Positions 34,658 through 47,021 are shown, numbered from the stretch's first letter. The stretch: 64,000 nt of DNA from Eretmocerus hayati (GCA_029851415.1 CM056741.1:69616282-69680281); one strand, 5' to 3'. Translations and numbers: made by a program. The notes: a model not told the origin generated them from the letters alone.

Positions 34658-36063
34658 CAGGGTGTCCGAGAAGTAAGTACCCCCCCCCCCCATTTTTTTC
34701 AGAAATGGTTGGGAATCGGGAAAAACCCCGGAACACGTGTCCCCTTATTTTCAGGGGGACATCCGATAGTGGCCTTGTTTTTTACCTTGAAGGTCATTTT
34801 CAAGGTCATTTGGAGGACAACTGGTTTTTTTAAAATGAAAACACCTACTTTTGACCTCGAATTCTGAAAGAACATGAAAAATGATGAAAATTTTGTTTGA
34901 AACTTTTTTTGACCCGACTTGACCTTGGCGGGATGAACGGAGGTCAGCACGGGTTGACGGTAACCGCTGTCGCTCCAAGAGTGAGCATTTCATCGAAAAA
35001 TGTTTGGGATAGAAGTTGTTCATGATCACAGTAGAAAAAGGCTAATGACCTCGTTTCCGATCTTGGAGGTCATTTTCTAGGTCATTTGAAGGTCAACTCG
35101 ATTATTTCCGAATAGAAACACCTCATTTTAATCTCAAATTCTGAAAAAATTGAAAAGTGATGAAACTCTTGTTCGAAACTGTTTTTGACCCGACTTGACC
35201 TTGGCGAGATGAATGGAGGTCAGCGCGGGTTGACGCTGACCGGTGTAACTCCAAGAGTGAGCATTTTATCGAAAAATGTTTAGGATAAAAGTTGTTCATG
35301 ATCACAGTAGACAGAAATCGAGGTCAAATGTAAGTGTTTCCGTTGGTAAAATCGAGTTGACCTCCAAATCACCTTAGAAATGACCCCCAAGGTTGGAAAG
35401 AAGGTCATCGGGTTTTTTCTACTGTGATCATGAACAACTTTTATCCCAAACATTTTTCGTTAAAAGGCTCACTCTTGGAGTTACAGCGGTCACCGTCAAC
35501 CCGTGCTGACCCATATTCATCTCGCTAGGGTTAAGTCGGGTCAAAAAGGGTTTCGAACAACAGTTTCATCATTTTTCATTTTTTTAGAATTTGAGGTCAA
35601 ATTAGGTGTTTCTATTCGAAAAAATCGAGTTGACCTTCAAATGACCTTGAAAATGACCTCCAAGGTCAGGATCAAGGTCATAAGCTCTTTTCTACTGTTA
35701 TCATGAACAACTTTTATCCCAAACATTTTTCGATAAAATGCTCATTCTTGGAGCGACAGCGGTTACCGTTAACCCGTGCTGACCTCCATTTATCTCGCCA
35801 AGATCAAGTCGGGTCAAAAAAAGTTTCAAACAAGTTTCATTATTTTTCATGTTCTTTCAGAATTCGAGGTCAAAAGTAGGTGTTTCTATTTTGAAAAATC
35901 CAGTTGACCTCCAAATGACCTTGAAAACGACCTTCAAGGTAAAAATCAAGGCCACCATCGGATGTCCCCCTGAAAATAAGGGGACACGTGTTCCTGGGGT
36001 TTTCCCGATTCCCAACCATTTCTGAAAAAAATGGGAGGGGGTACTTACTTTTCGGACACCCTG
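34658..36063. mobile_element. 1.4 kb palindromic element rich in AGGTCA half-sites
   Basis: The ends are inverted repeats: CAGGGTGTCCGAGAAGTAAG and its inverse CTTACTTTTCGGACACCCTG. The left half holds two direct copies of a ~265-bp unit (about 34780-35040 and 35050-35310) and the right half holds two inverted copies (about 35400-35700 and 35700-35950). Each unit carries blocks such as AAGGTCATTTTCAAGGTCA, GACTTGACCTTGG and GGAGGTCAGC, plus GTTCATGATCACAGTAG. A 13-base C run marks the left end. No transposase is present. Confidence 0.75.
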
Positions 36064-36069
36064 TATATC

Positions 36070-38520
36070 TACAAAGTAAAAAATTTGTGGGAAAAACTCC
36101 AACCAGTGGTTGTAGGTTTACCCTCAACCCTTGGTTGCCTGCCAATCCAACCACTGGTTAACTTTTTTCCTTCAGCGAGTATAAGGACAAATACGGGGCC
36201 CACGATATTAGTCAATGGCGGTCCCCGTGACACTGTTGGGTCAGAAAAACAAGTTTCATCATGTGTTTCACCAACAAACAGAAATGAATATCAGCGCCGG
36301 TCACGCGAGCATTTTCAGAAAAAAATTCAAGTTAAGCATCGTTGTCGCGATTCATCATCCGGATGAGTGGCCGCTCGAATGGGGCTGCCACGCTTATAGC
36401 TCGCACAAAATTCGCCCATTCTTTCGATATAGATATAGTATTGTACGGGGCCCATGAGCCTGGTCAGTAGTGATCCCCGGGTGATACTTTTGGATAGGGA
36501 AACAAGTTTCTGCATGTCTTCTCACCAACGAATACAAATAAACATCAGCGCAGGCCGCGCGAGCTTTCTCGGTTTGGAATCCAGGTTAGGCAACGTTTTC
36601 GCGATTCATTATCCGGATTGGTGACCACTGGCTGGAGCTGCCGGCTTACCTAAGCAAACCCATTATCTACACCCATCTGGCAGCCTCACCCGAGCGATCG
36701 CCAATTCCCATAATGGATCGCGAAAACGTTGCTTAACTTGAACTTTTGTCCGAAAATGCTCGCACGGACGGCGCTGAGGCACGGTGGAGGAGAACGATGA
36801 ATAGGTTACAAAAACCTGACATAAGAAAGTAGAAATGGACTTTTGTTTTACTTTTCGAGCACATCAAAAGTCCATTTTCATCGAAATTGCATCAGCTCCT
36901 TCTTTCGAGGAATGCTCATTGGAACATTTTTCAGGAATGCTCTATGAATTGGATGATCCCGCAACGTTGTCATTCAAATAATACGCTTCAAATATTCCAT
37001 CAATGCGTAGATTCGATGGGAAGAGTTTTAGATACATCCACAATACATAGCACGGATTGATTCCAAATGCATTCTGATGCTTCTTGGATCACAAAATGTT
37101 TCTCATTTTAATCGGCCGGATTATTTCCAGCTCAAGTAAATCTGACCAAGGGAGCAATGAAGCTTCTCAAAGGGGTAGAAATTCCTAACAGTGTCATTAC
37201 AGAATTCTCAATAGAGATAGAAGTGCCTGCTCATAAACATTTACAGTATTATATCTATGTTTCAAGAAAAAAATCGTCAATTATCGGTCATTCGATTGTA
37301 CTACACTTAATTGATGCAGGAATTTTAGTAACAGTTATCAATCAATTTATTCATGATCAGAATCGAAGAGAAAATTAATAGTATCACAAACATTCGAAAA
37401 CGGAAAAGTGAAGGTCAACAATATCATGGAATGAAATAATAACAAATGATCTGAAGACAACAAATGATCCGAATGTAACACATGATCAAAATATAATGAA
37501 TAATTCTATCTCTTGGGCTGGAATTCATAGTCGTTAGTTCGAGATTAGAATCAGCGGATTTAGGGCGCTGCTATTGCTATGGCGAGTCATTTTACAACTG
37601 GGCACAGCGATCGCAGCGCTCCTCATCCGCAAATCCGAGGCCTCAGAGGTGCCGCGGAGAAAATTGTATCTCTGCACTCTTCAATTGTGTAGCGTACATT
37701 GGATCTTGATTTTTCTCTTCTATTTCGATCATGAATGAATTGATTGATAACTGTTACTACTATTTCTGCATTGAGTGTAGTATAATCTAATGATTGATAA
37801 TTTATGAATCGGTTTGGAACACAGATATACTGTAAATATATATGAGCAGTCACTTCTATCTCTATGGAGGATTTTCGAAGAACACTGTTTGGGATTTTCA
37901 TCTCTTTCAGGTGCTTCATTGCTCCCTTGGTCAGATTTACTTGAGCTGCAGAATTATTCCGATCAAAATGAGAAACATTTTGTGATCCAAGAAGCATCAG
38001 AATACATTTGGAATCAATCCTTGCTATATATTGCGGATGTATCTAAAACTCTTCCCATCAAATCTACGCATTGATGGAATATTTAAAGCGTATTCTTCGA
38101 ATGACAACGTTGCGGAATCATCTAATTCATGGAGCACTCCTGGAAAATGTTCCAATGAGCATTCCTCGAAAGACGGAGCTGATGCAATTCCGATGAAAAT
38201 GGAATTTTGATGTGCTCGAAAAGTAGAATAAAAATCCATTGCCACTTTTTTATGTCAGTTATTTGTAACCTATTCATCATTCTCCTCCACCGTGCACGTT
38301 TATTTCTGTTTGTTTGTTAAAAAACACGATGAAACTTGTTTTTCCGTCCCAAAAGGGTCACCCCGGGACCATCGTTATTACCAATCTCATGCGGACCCCG
38401 TTTTCATCCTCATATTCGCAAAAGATAAAAAAAGTCAACCAGTGGTTGAATTTTCAACCCCTGGTGACAGCCAAACAGTGGTTGCCGATTTGGTAGAAAG
38501 TCAATCAATTTTTTACAGTG
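36070..38520. mobile_element. 2.45 kb giant palindrome (foldback element)
   Basis: The left arm (about 36070-37380) and right arm (about 37720-38520) are inverted copies. Paired landmarks include AACCAGTGGTTG (36098 and 38437), AACAAGTTTCATC (36247 and the inverse at 38328), and CCTCCACCGTGC (the inverse at 36780, forward at 38285). The left arm is longer because a ~230-bp unit occurs twice in tandem (about 36196-36420 and 36446-36660). A small open frame is mirrored in both arms: 37157-37378 (+) and 37623-37997 (-). Both versions share VNLTKGAMK, IPNSV, SIEIEV and VINQFIHD. The function is unknown. Confidence 0.7.
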
Positions 38521-40599
38521 TTTGTTATATAACTTTTCGACTCGCACGCAGTTTGCGCGTCGAGTCGTATAAAGCAGCATAATATGCGTCTCGTGCGAAA
38601 AACTTTGTCATTGTTCTTCACGAAAACCTTGTTGGACGTTGGCGAAGCCGCAAAGTTTTCGCGGCGAACAAAGATTTTTGGCACTCGACACATACATATA
38701 CTATTTTCTAGCCTATACGGCCAATTCTAATCTCCGAAGTTGTATCCCAAGATATAAGGCCTATTATATATGAAATCCCTAAAGAGACCTTCATCCCTCA
38801 TCAAAACAAGGTGATTCCCAGAGTTTTGTCAAGATCCGTGTTCCGTATAAGGTTGGACCTCTCATTGTAAGTGGGAACACCTATAGCAGTTTTCTGTCCA
38901 ATTTGAGCTCTGATTTTAGAGGAATGATAGAACAACTGAATTCGATTTTTCTGGTAACATGTACGCACTTTGGCTCATTTTGTTCATCAGACTCAACACT
39001 TTCTTGATCAAAAAAGCCGAAAATTCGCCCACCGTGTCTAGTTAGAGCAATACCCTGAGGAGCTTCGTATTTCATTCATGAATAGCTCAGTTTTCAACTA
39101 TGTACCTATGAATGAGGTAGCGGTGTGAGAATGAATATTATGGGTTGTTAGCGTGAAAAACACCGTGAATACTAACTTGCGTTGGCTTTTAGGAGTTGAT
39201 ATTTTTTTTCATCGTACTTCTAGTAAATTTCAACTTCACTTTTTGCCGAAGATCGTGTTTGAATTGATCAAGTATATCTTGAAAACTTTTTAGATTTTTT
39301 TTGGAGATCGACAAATCTCGACTTATCACAAAAGTATCGCGAAAATCGAAAATCTACTTTGTTATCTATAGACGATAATGAAAGCAAAGAAGCAGTTTCT
39401 TGTCCACTTCTCACGATCTTTTATGAACTGTATAGCTCGTTAACTTGCTAGTATTGCTGTTCAGAGTGTGTCGTACATGAGATTCATATATCTCGAATTC
39501 AACAATTACCTCTTGAGCATACAAATGTTTTTATTTGAGCTGTCAATCCTGACTACAGCGCCCAAATGTCACTGATGAACGCACAACGTGGCCATATATT
39601 GAACTGTTGTAATACTTATTTTTATCTGAAACACATTGCCTGCTAATGCACGCTTGCCACCTCAGATAAAGAATATATCTTACGCTTTGAGTTCCCGAGA
39701 ACGAATGGTACTGCCTATCTTCTGTACACTCAAGACATCAATCTAATATTTCATTACCGAAATACTAATACCAATACTGATTCTTAATTAGTAAGTATTC
39801 CTGGCAAGATCATGACTATACAAAATTGATAGAGTATAAGGGACCATGAGGATTGAAGCGGATAGCCATGATATAGTTGCTCTTGATACATTGATCATTG
39901 ACGGTGAAAATATCTAATACCCTACGTAGGGGATTTCCTCAACAAGCAAGAGTAAAGATTCGATATGAAAAGCTATTTGGACCTGATAAGAAGCCACTCA
40001 CTTACCATTTGTCATCTTGGAATTTTGGAGATCTTGCTGATCAAATCACACTTGATTGACAAGAATGTTAGCAATTTCACAGCAGTAAATTTGAGATGAT
40101 TTGAGATCTGATGCCCACTCGTGCCGCGCATGAACTTTATATCGATATCACTTAATCAGATTGGTACATTCTTTTACATGTTTCTTCTCTGCCACTTGCA
40201 CCTACGTGGAAAATGAATGTTTCTAGAGATCATTGCACAGTCTGTTAATAATTACTTGATTTTCGGACAGTTCAAATCTGAACTGAGTCGTTTCTACTGG
40301 TGAGTTATCTACATCGTTATAGAAAGTTCATAAGAATATCACAAAAACGAGGCGTATCGTAGAAGCCCTCTTTCTCTTTCAAACGAATAATAAAGTATTC
40401 CTCCTCAACGAATCATGTCAGATCAAGGAGAGGTGCAACTAAATCTCAAGACTGGCCTAGAAAGTTATGGAAGACTGATTCATAGAAGCATATGCTTTTT
40501 CGATGCAGAAATAATCGTCTAGAGTCCTACAGTTTTCCAACCTATACTTCAAAATAAGAATTGTACCTTTCCTTGCAGACCTAGATGAATCTACATTCG
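38521..40599. other. stretch without a supported gene
   Basis: No gene recognised. A short hairpin (GACTCGCACGC ... GCGCGTCGAGTC, about 38540-38566) lies just outside the palindrome. A repeat fragment at about 38745-38900 is the inverted relative of 40600-40720. Confidence 0.35.
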
Positions 40600-40940
40600 G
40601 GAACGGGGAGTTTCATGCTAACAAGGAGAGTTCCAACCTTGCAGAACACGGATCTTGATGAAACTCTGGGAATCATTTTGTTTTGGTGAGAAATGAAGGT
40701 ATCTCCGAGGGATACAGATACAGCTATGGAGTTGAATATTGTTGGTATCTATATGTACGATTTTTCAACATGGGCGTACTATATGGTCAATGTTAATCTC
40801 CACAGCTATATCTTATGATAGGAGGCCCATGGGACTAAATCCTTGGAGATACCTTCATTTCTCAACAAAATAAGATGGGTCACAAAGTTGGAGACGAAAA
40901 CCCAGGACCCGCGGGGTTGGATCTCTCCTTGTGAGTTCGG
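40600..40940. repeat. palindromic repeat, relative of the foldback core at 27.3 kb
   Basis: Inner inverted halves meet near 40750: TGAGAAATGAAGGTATCTCC at 40689 and its inverse near 40848-40867. The module CCCATGGG(A/C)...CTATC plus GTGGAGATTA-type sequence is shared with 27280-27420, and CAAGATCCGTGTTC-type sequence with 38830 in the opposite orientation. Confidence 0.6.
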
Positions 40941-43900
40941 TCATTTTTTAAATGCCCTATCCTGCTCATCCATGGAACTAACAATGCCAGCAAATGCATT
41001 TAAAATTGGGTACTTCGAGTTCACAACACTCAGGTCTGCTCAGTAGCGCAGGTGTGTCACCCGATCCAATCTCGCGAACTCACTGAGGTTCATGTCATTG
41101 CTGCTTGGAATCGCACGCCATTCAGGAAAATTTTTGTTAAAGTCAAAATTTTCACGGATTGCTACGCCAGATTACCGTTCAAAGAATTCATTCAGCTAAA
41201 ACTGGTGATCAGAATTGATATGTATCGGCCAACATTTTTAGACTCAGTTATCGCGAAATATTTTTCAGTGTTTCATCCTTTGCAATCCAAAATGCAAAAA
41301 CTTTCAGAAACTGAACGCAGGTAGTTATAAAAGATGGCTCAAAATTCTCATGTCCAATCATCAAGAAACTTTTTCAAGGGTTTCATTTTGTGTTGAGCGC
41401 TACCAAATGTATATCAAAAGAAAAAATTTTAATAAAAAAACTGCTCGTTCGAGAATCTTTTATACTTATTCAATGAATTAGAACTATCGCAAAATTTAGA
41501 AATCAAAGTACAAAAATTGCAAACGGCTGTTCACCACCTTAAACCAGTCGAAGAATAATTCGAAAATCAGTGGATGTAATGTAAATGAATGTCGTTAACT
41601 TTTGTCAAGAACGCGATACTACATCGGAAATTCTTGCTATTGTAGCATATATTACAATCAAGGATGTAAACAACAACTCACTTTAGATGGAGAAGAAAAA
41701 AATTAGAATATCACAAGAAATATGGATATTCTTGGCTGAAAATGTGTATGAGATTAGTTCAAATAATACCACAATGCAACTTGGTTCGGTGGTCACACAG
41801 AATGAAGTATATTACGAGCGGTGCATAAGAATGCATCTCCTAGCTCTAATCAATCATTCAAACACGAATTCGAGGACGCTGAAAAGGTAAATAAAGATTT
41901 ATCCGATGTTTCAAAATAGCCTGACGAGAGAGTCGGATATCATGTTCCTCATAGGATTCATCGAACAAATACCAAATTATCGCGTGCAATCGGAACTCCG
42001 GCTCGAGTCAGTTTAATTGTACTTTACTATCGGTAAATATCATCTGAAGAATGCACGAATCTCACAATTGTTGTGAACCCATCTCTCATCACACTTGGAA
42101 GTTGCTGATGCAGTAAAACTAAAACTCAAATCTGAAACATTTCCCAGTCGTTTGCAATCTCAAGTTGATCAGAAAGTTTCGAATTTATCAAGAACCAAAC
42201 ATGAGTTGTGTGGTCTCAATGTATTATATCAGAATAACATTGGTCTCTCTAAATTGAAGCATTTCAACTCTATATGGATGGGTTTTGAATTGGAGTAGCC
42301 TTTTCATTTTTCATACAGACCTAAGGAGTCTCAAACTAGCGATCAGTTTGTTGAAATTATCAGTATATCATCTATGGATGATGTATCTAACAACCCAAGC
42401 AATTCAAGAACTTTTTATTGTGTTCAGCATTTACATAACAACTGTGATCTGTACCATAAATTGTTTGCCCTAAAACCATTGCACTAAAGACTATTCAATA
42501 CCATTCAGGTTCATAAATGAGCTGAAGGTACTCATTATGTATGGGAGTGGAGTTGCTCAAGTTCAGAATTGACTAACAAGTTTGATACACTTTCACAAAG
42601 TTGAAACATCACATTATTCTATCTAACTCGTATCAGCTATTATCCATGTGTCTATGGACATTGTGACAAACACTCACGCTTAAAAGCATCTTAAAATAAC
42701 CAAATAAAAGAAAGAAAAATGTGACAAACAAAATACTACATTAATTTGAAACCATCTATGTAATTTTTAAGATTAAATTTGAAGAATTGAGACTCAAGCA
42801 GCTATTTTCCTACCTCTGGTACCTGGCTATGAGAGTTACAACTTTGGATCAGGGGATAGTGTACATTTTGGGTGTAGGATATCGGGATGAATCAACTTGA
42901 CTTTGAAGACCAATTAAGGTGCACTTCATTCTGGCTGACTAGCTTTGTTTCATGTGGACCTATCGAGATTTTGATGACATCAACCTCATTCAGAACTACT
43001 CAAAGAAATTTGAAATTAAATACATAGAACTGAGGTTCAAGAATTTGTCTACTCATTTGTGATACCTGTCTGGGGCATACAGAGCTTTAAAACTAGAAAA
43101 ATGTTAATGTAAGAACCCAAATTGATTCAATACTTGTATGCAAGCACCGATAATTTTTTGTAATTCTCCTACGCTATGAATGACTAAGATTCAATTATCC
43201 CTGCATCTTGATGGGAGATGTTCAAAGATTGAGGAGTTGTAACCTCTATCCAATGTCTGACTTAGTGAATACACACATTTCATGTCAAAGGAACTATTAT
43301 ACCTACACTTTCAAATTAAAATCTACTCACTTGAAAAATCTATGGACTCACAGAATTTCTATCAACAGTCACATCATGACATCAATGATGTAAGCCGTAA
43401 AATGTATAAAAAGATGTAAACGTAAACATTTATAACCATTTTTTAACATTTACAAATTGTAACTTACAAATCGTGAGGCTAAACCCTTGACGAATCTACA
43501 ATGAGTGGCTCTAAATGCATGCTACTGAGAGGGAAGGCCCTTGTGCGTTTCGTCCTGCACCTGTGAGTTGGCCTAATCAAGGTATACCTATAGTTTGCAG
43601 GTAGTGCCATGGACCTTACACCAAAGAGATTATCCTTACACCACCTTGCACCAAGTGTTCAGAGCTCAGCCCTGCTCAGCGCAACTATTAGCTGAGGTAT
43701 GAATCGAGGCTCGAATCAAGGTCTTTCGCCGAACAATAATTACAAGAAAGTACATACATCTTCCATTCGTCTGTAAATGGTGGACTTACTATCTCGCAGT
43801 GATCACCGGCTAATCCGGCTGATAGGGTCCCTATAGTTTATGGTCTCGACTAGGGGGGGAGGGGGGGGGGGGTCCGAGATTCATTATTGCATTGCAGATT

Positions 43901-43965
43901 AAGCCTTCTGTTTCTAATATATAGGTATGTATATTGTAACGCGTTGGTTATGTGTTGTGTTGTTG
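40941..43965. other. 3 kb without a supported gene
   Basis: No gene is recognised. The most protein-like frame is 41687-41890 (+), which begins MEKKKIRISQEIWIFLAENV and could end in a donor (AAAAG|GTAAAT). Another at 42095-42298 begins MEVADAVKLKLKSETFPSRL. Neither matches a family I know or joins the other convincingly. A long G run lies at about 43853-43872. Confidence 0.3.
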
Positions 43966-43994
43966 ACTTTTGGCGTTCTGATTTCGGCGCCAAA
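43966..43994 (+). promoter_or_regulatory. E2F-like sites upstream of SLBP
   Basis: TTTTGGCG (about 43968-43975) and the near-palindrome TTTCGGCGCCAAA (43982-43994), which contains a reverse-strand TTTGGCGC, match the E2F consensus TTTSSCGC. They lie 63-90 bp upstream of the SLBP start codon. SLBP is S-phase linked in animals, so E2F control is plausible. This is inferred from motif and position only. Confidence 0.5.
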
Positions 43995-44056
43995 CTGCGT
44001 CAAGAAAATTGCTCAAAGAAAAGGCAAGGGTGTAAAGCAATTTTATTGAGTAAAAA

Positions 44057-44747
44057 ATGTCTAATATTAGTGAGAAAAAAATAGAAGAGTACGAGACTGA
44101 CCCAGCTGTTCTTGCCCGCAGACAAAAGGATATTGATTACGGAAAGAATACTATAGGCTATGACAGATACACGAAGGAAATCGACAGGTGAGATGATTCT
44201 ATTTAGTTTTCACTCAAAACCAGCTCAAGGGAGAAAATTGTCTCCAAGTTGGCACAGTCAGTCTCACCATAAGCACAGGTAGCTTTGAAGAAAAATCTCT
44301 AATACACATTTGCACTGAATTTTGCCAGTATGTTTGTCATTTTTCACGAAGTTTGAATAACAGCTTTGTGCAAGATGTTGTACTTCATCCATATAAGTGT
44401 GGAATTTTGCTCAAAGCGTCAAGGGAGTATTTATCAACATGCATTTAATAGTAAAGTTCATTGATAAATTTGACTGACTTGTGCCATACCAATTATTCCT
44501 TGGGCAAAGTTATAAGTATCTTTGTCTCATATTGATTTGTCTATAACACTTTATGTTCATATTCTATTGTCATCTTTGATGTAGAGATCAGCGCACCAAA
44601 GAACACCCACGAACACCTCCTATGTATCTCAAACACAGCAGGCGTGCCTGGGATGGTATGGTCAAATTATGGCGTAAACAGTTACATACTTGGGATCCTG
44701 AAGGTCATACGGAAGAAGCAGAAGAAAATGAAAGTGCTCAGTCTTAG
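44057..44747 (+). CDS. histone RNA stem-loop-binding protein (minimal SLBP)
   Basis: Two exons: 44057-44187 (ends AG|GTGAG) and 44585-44747 (after TGTAG). They join in frame to a 97-residue protein. It is almost entirely the SLBP RNA-binding domain: [20 protein letters not shown] (residues ~12-31), [30 protein letters not shown] and LHTWDP. SLBP binds the 3' stem-loop of replication-dependent histone mRNAs and directs their processing and translation. Known animal SLBPs are usually over 200 residues with long N-terminal regions, which are absent here. The conserved TPNK tetrad reads TPPM. The start is the first ATG after an in-frame TGA (44048). AATAAA follows at 44818. It may be a short second SLBP paralogue rather than the main one. 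Confidence 0.85.
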
Positions 44748-44799
44748 CATTGTGATCTCAATTCCTATATTTTTTAGGCACAGTAGAATGAAATTATAC

Positions 44800-44823
44800 T
44801 TTATTCATCAGTATTTTAATAAA
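44800..44823. terminator. overlapping poly(A) signals of two convergent genes
   Basis: AATAAA on the + strand (44818-44823) serves SLBP. AATAAA on the - strand (44800-44805, TTTATT on +) is the first good signal after the PAAT-like stop. If both are used, the two 3' UTRs overlap tail to tail. Confidence 0.5.
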
Positions 44824-44977
44824 TTATCTTCATATTTTTAGAACACATTACTATAGAAATGCCAACAACAACCCCCATTTTAGGATATTATTCTCACAGG
44901 TCCTCCTTGGTAGAGTAAATAGACATAAAAACAGAGCACCTTTTTGAGACCTCTCAAAATTTTAGTGGAAAATTAAG

Positions 44978-46363
44978 TCAATGCTTAACATCATCATCTT
45001 TTGTTATCAGTCTTAGAATTTTGTCAAGTTTCTCAGTGATATCTTTATGAGAAGTCTCAATCTTATCCATCAATTGTTTTTCTAAGTTACTTAGTTTAAG
45101 ATCTATGTACATTTTCAAACTAATTGAGTCTTTGCTCTCAGATTCTGTCACGATGGTATCCCCATGATCATGAATTGGTGAACCATTTAGACAAGTATAT
45201 TTGTTTTCTGCTCCAAAATTTGATTTTTGTTTGACTCCTTTTATATCATGTAGATGTGAAATTGAAAACTCCTGCAGTGGGTTGTGTCCATTCAGAGCAC
45301 AAGAGTTCAAGAACCTCTCCATCAGCTTGGATCCATTTAAATCCAAGTTTCCAAGAGGTAATCTGTTGATCATGTCATCACTGATTATATTTGAAATATT
45401 TTCTTTGGGAGCATCACTCGTGACAAGTTTGATTCCATAGATCCACATGATTGGGCCACTAGTCTTGGTTCTAGTGAACTGAAGTTGAAAATTTTAAATG
45501 GTTTATGGTTTTGACAATAATTGATTCATTTAACGATAGTGTTCAATCAAAAGTGACACTTATATACATCAATGTATCAAATGAAAACAAAATGAAGTAC
45601 TTCATAAACCTTTGTAACTAATCAAGCATTGAGAGTATAGTTTCCTTTTATAGAAAAAATCACTACACATTCATCATTTATATCACGCCTGGTTGGGTAA
45701 TTTCTCACAGGCTATGCTTGATCCAACTTTGATGGTATATGCATCACCTCTAGATACTTGAGTTGAAAGTTGAAGTTTACACTCTCAAAATCTATCATCA
45801 AGAAAATCCATCTCTGCATATAAAGTAAAACTTGCCTTAATGCTGGCTTCTGTGGATGGTGGATCAATTTTTGTTTCAGCAAAGTAAACTACATGGTCTT
45901 GAAACTCATCAACAAATTCTGCAAAGACTGTGGAAGCATACTCTCCAGATTGTTTAAAAAATTCCAGAACTGATGCCTCTGAAACAACTGCAATACGGTT
46001 TATTTTAGATGAATTCAAAGTTTTGAATTCTACAGTGCAAGGTTCTCCAGATAAGTCCAATTTCAAAGCAACGCAAGTATCAAAAGTGACTACATCTTCA
46101 AGATTGATCCTGAAACAAAATAAATAATTCGATCATTGGGCAAACCTTAGACAACCATTTTGAAATGTTACATAACATTGTATGATAAAGCTGATGCATG
46201 TTCAAACACACTTGTCTTGGGCTTGCAACGATGTTATGGTGGAAACACAGTCATCAAAACTTCTGCCATTGTTGATCTCCCAGTTAGATGTAATCAAGAG
46301 AGACTCTTTCGGTTTCTCTATCAATTTATCCCTGACTTCTTCACTTCCTGCTGGTGACGCCAT
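44978..46363 (-). CDS. PAAT-like protein (C10orf88 homologue)
   Basis: Three exons on the minus strand: 46363-46212, 46109-45836 and 45478-44978. They give a protein of about 308 residues starting MASPAGSEEVRDK. Intron 1 is GT-AG (102 bp). Intron 2 (45835-45479) appears to be GC-AG: the exon ends ATTAAG|GCAAGT and the acceptor is CAACTTCAG. The join is phase 0 and gives IKFTRTKTSGP with MWIYGIKLV after it. Features resembling vertebrate PAAT are an N-terminal SNWEINN, LSGEPCTVEFK (residues ~69-79), a GEYA segment and a C-terminal helical region with LEKQLMDKIE and ITEKLDKILRLI. PAAT has been described as a partner of mitochondrial ABC transporters. Family identity is from memory of the layout and so moderate. 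Human PAAT is longer (about 445). Confidence 0.65.
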
Positions 46364-46828
46364 TATCAAGCTTCACTAGGAACAAATATACAATTTTCAT
46401 GATCTATAAAGTCTATCAAACTCTACCAAAACTACCATTTACATTGCAAACGAAATATAGATACACAGAGATTGAGTTTCTAAATACATCAACAACTTAC
46501 TTGTGACAAGTACTGAAACATAGCCATTGAGAACCACTATCAGTACTTATAATCACCTATCAAGTCTTCTTGCAAAATATTCCCACTCTTCTCCAATAAG
46601 ACAACTGTATACTATAATCTTATTTTGTATAATAGAATAGAGTTAACTCAAGCAAGGTTATCATTCAAGTAAAATTTAAGTGTTGGGTTATCACAGCCCT
46701 CCACGCAGTTGCCGATGAAAGATCCCAACAAAATAGCAGATCGTTTTTATTTCTGGAAACAATGAATATTGCAAAATCTCTCGGAATCTGAATGCTAATA
46801 AATTTTTAGTATAATGCACAAGTATTTT
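46364..46828. other. promoter-side spacer of the PAAT-like gene
   Basis: This AT-rich spacer lies between the PAAT-like start codon and the left 98-bp repeat. It should hold the PAAT-like promoter. No distinct motif is called. Confidence 0.4.
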
Positions 46829-46926
46829 TTAATACGTACGGCATACCTATATATACACATCAGCATCACTCATGAGATGAGCATCAGCCGGCGCATGCAC
46901 TGGCATGCACACACAAATTCACTATT
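46829..46926 (+). repeat. 98-bp direct repeat, left copy (TATA-containing)
   Basis: It is identical base for base to 48616-48713. It includes TATATATA at 46848-46855 and the palindromic TGCATGC-like sequence GCATGCACTGGCATGC. It lies 96 bp before the gag-like start codon. It has no TG...CA ends, so it is not a standard LTR. Confidence 0.9.
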
Positions 46927-47021
46927 ATATTTCGACCCTTGTTCGAAGATATAATTATATGTAGTACCGCAACTTGTTGCCAGATGACGCCACGTTTTTA
47001 GAGTTTTCTGAAAGAAAAGAT

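Noticed and set aside
34658..36063. Paired minus-strand frames of 80-94 codons containing similar peptides
   Set aside because: They are the same repeat unit read twice; stops and frames vary between copies.
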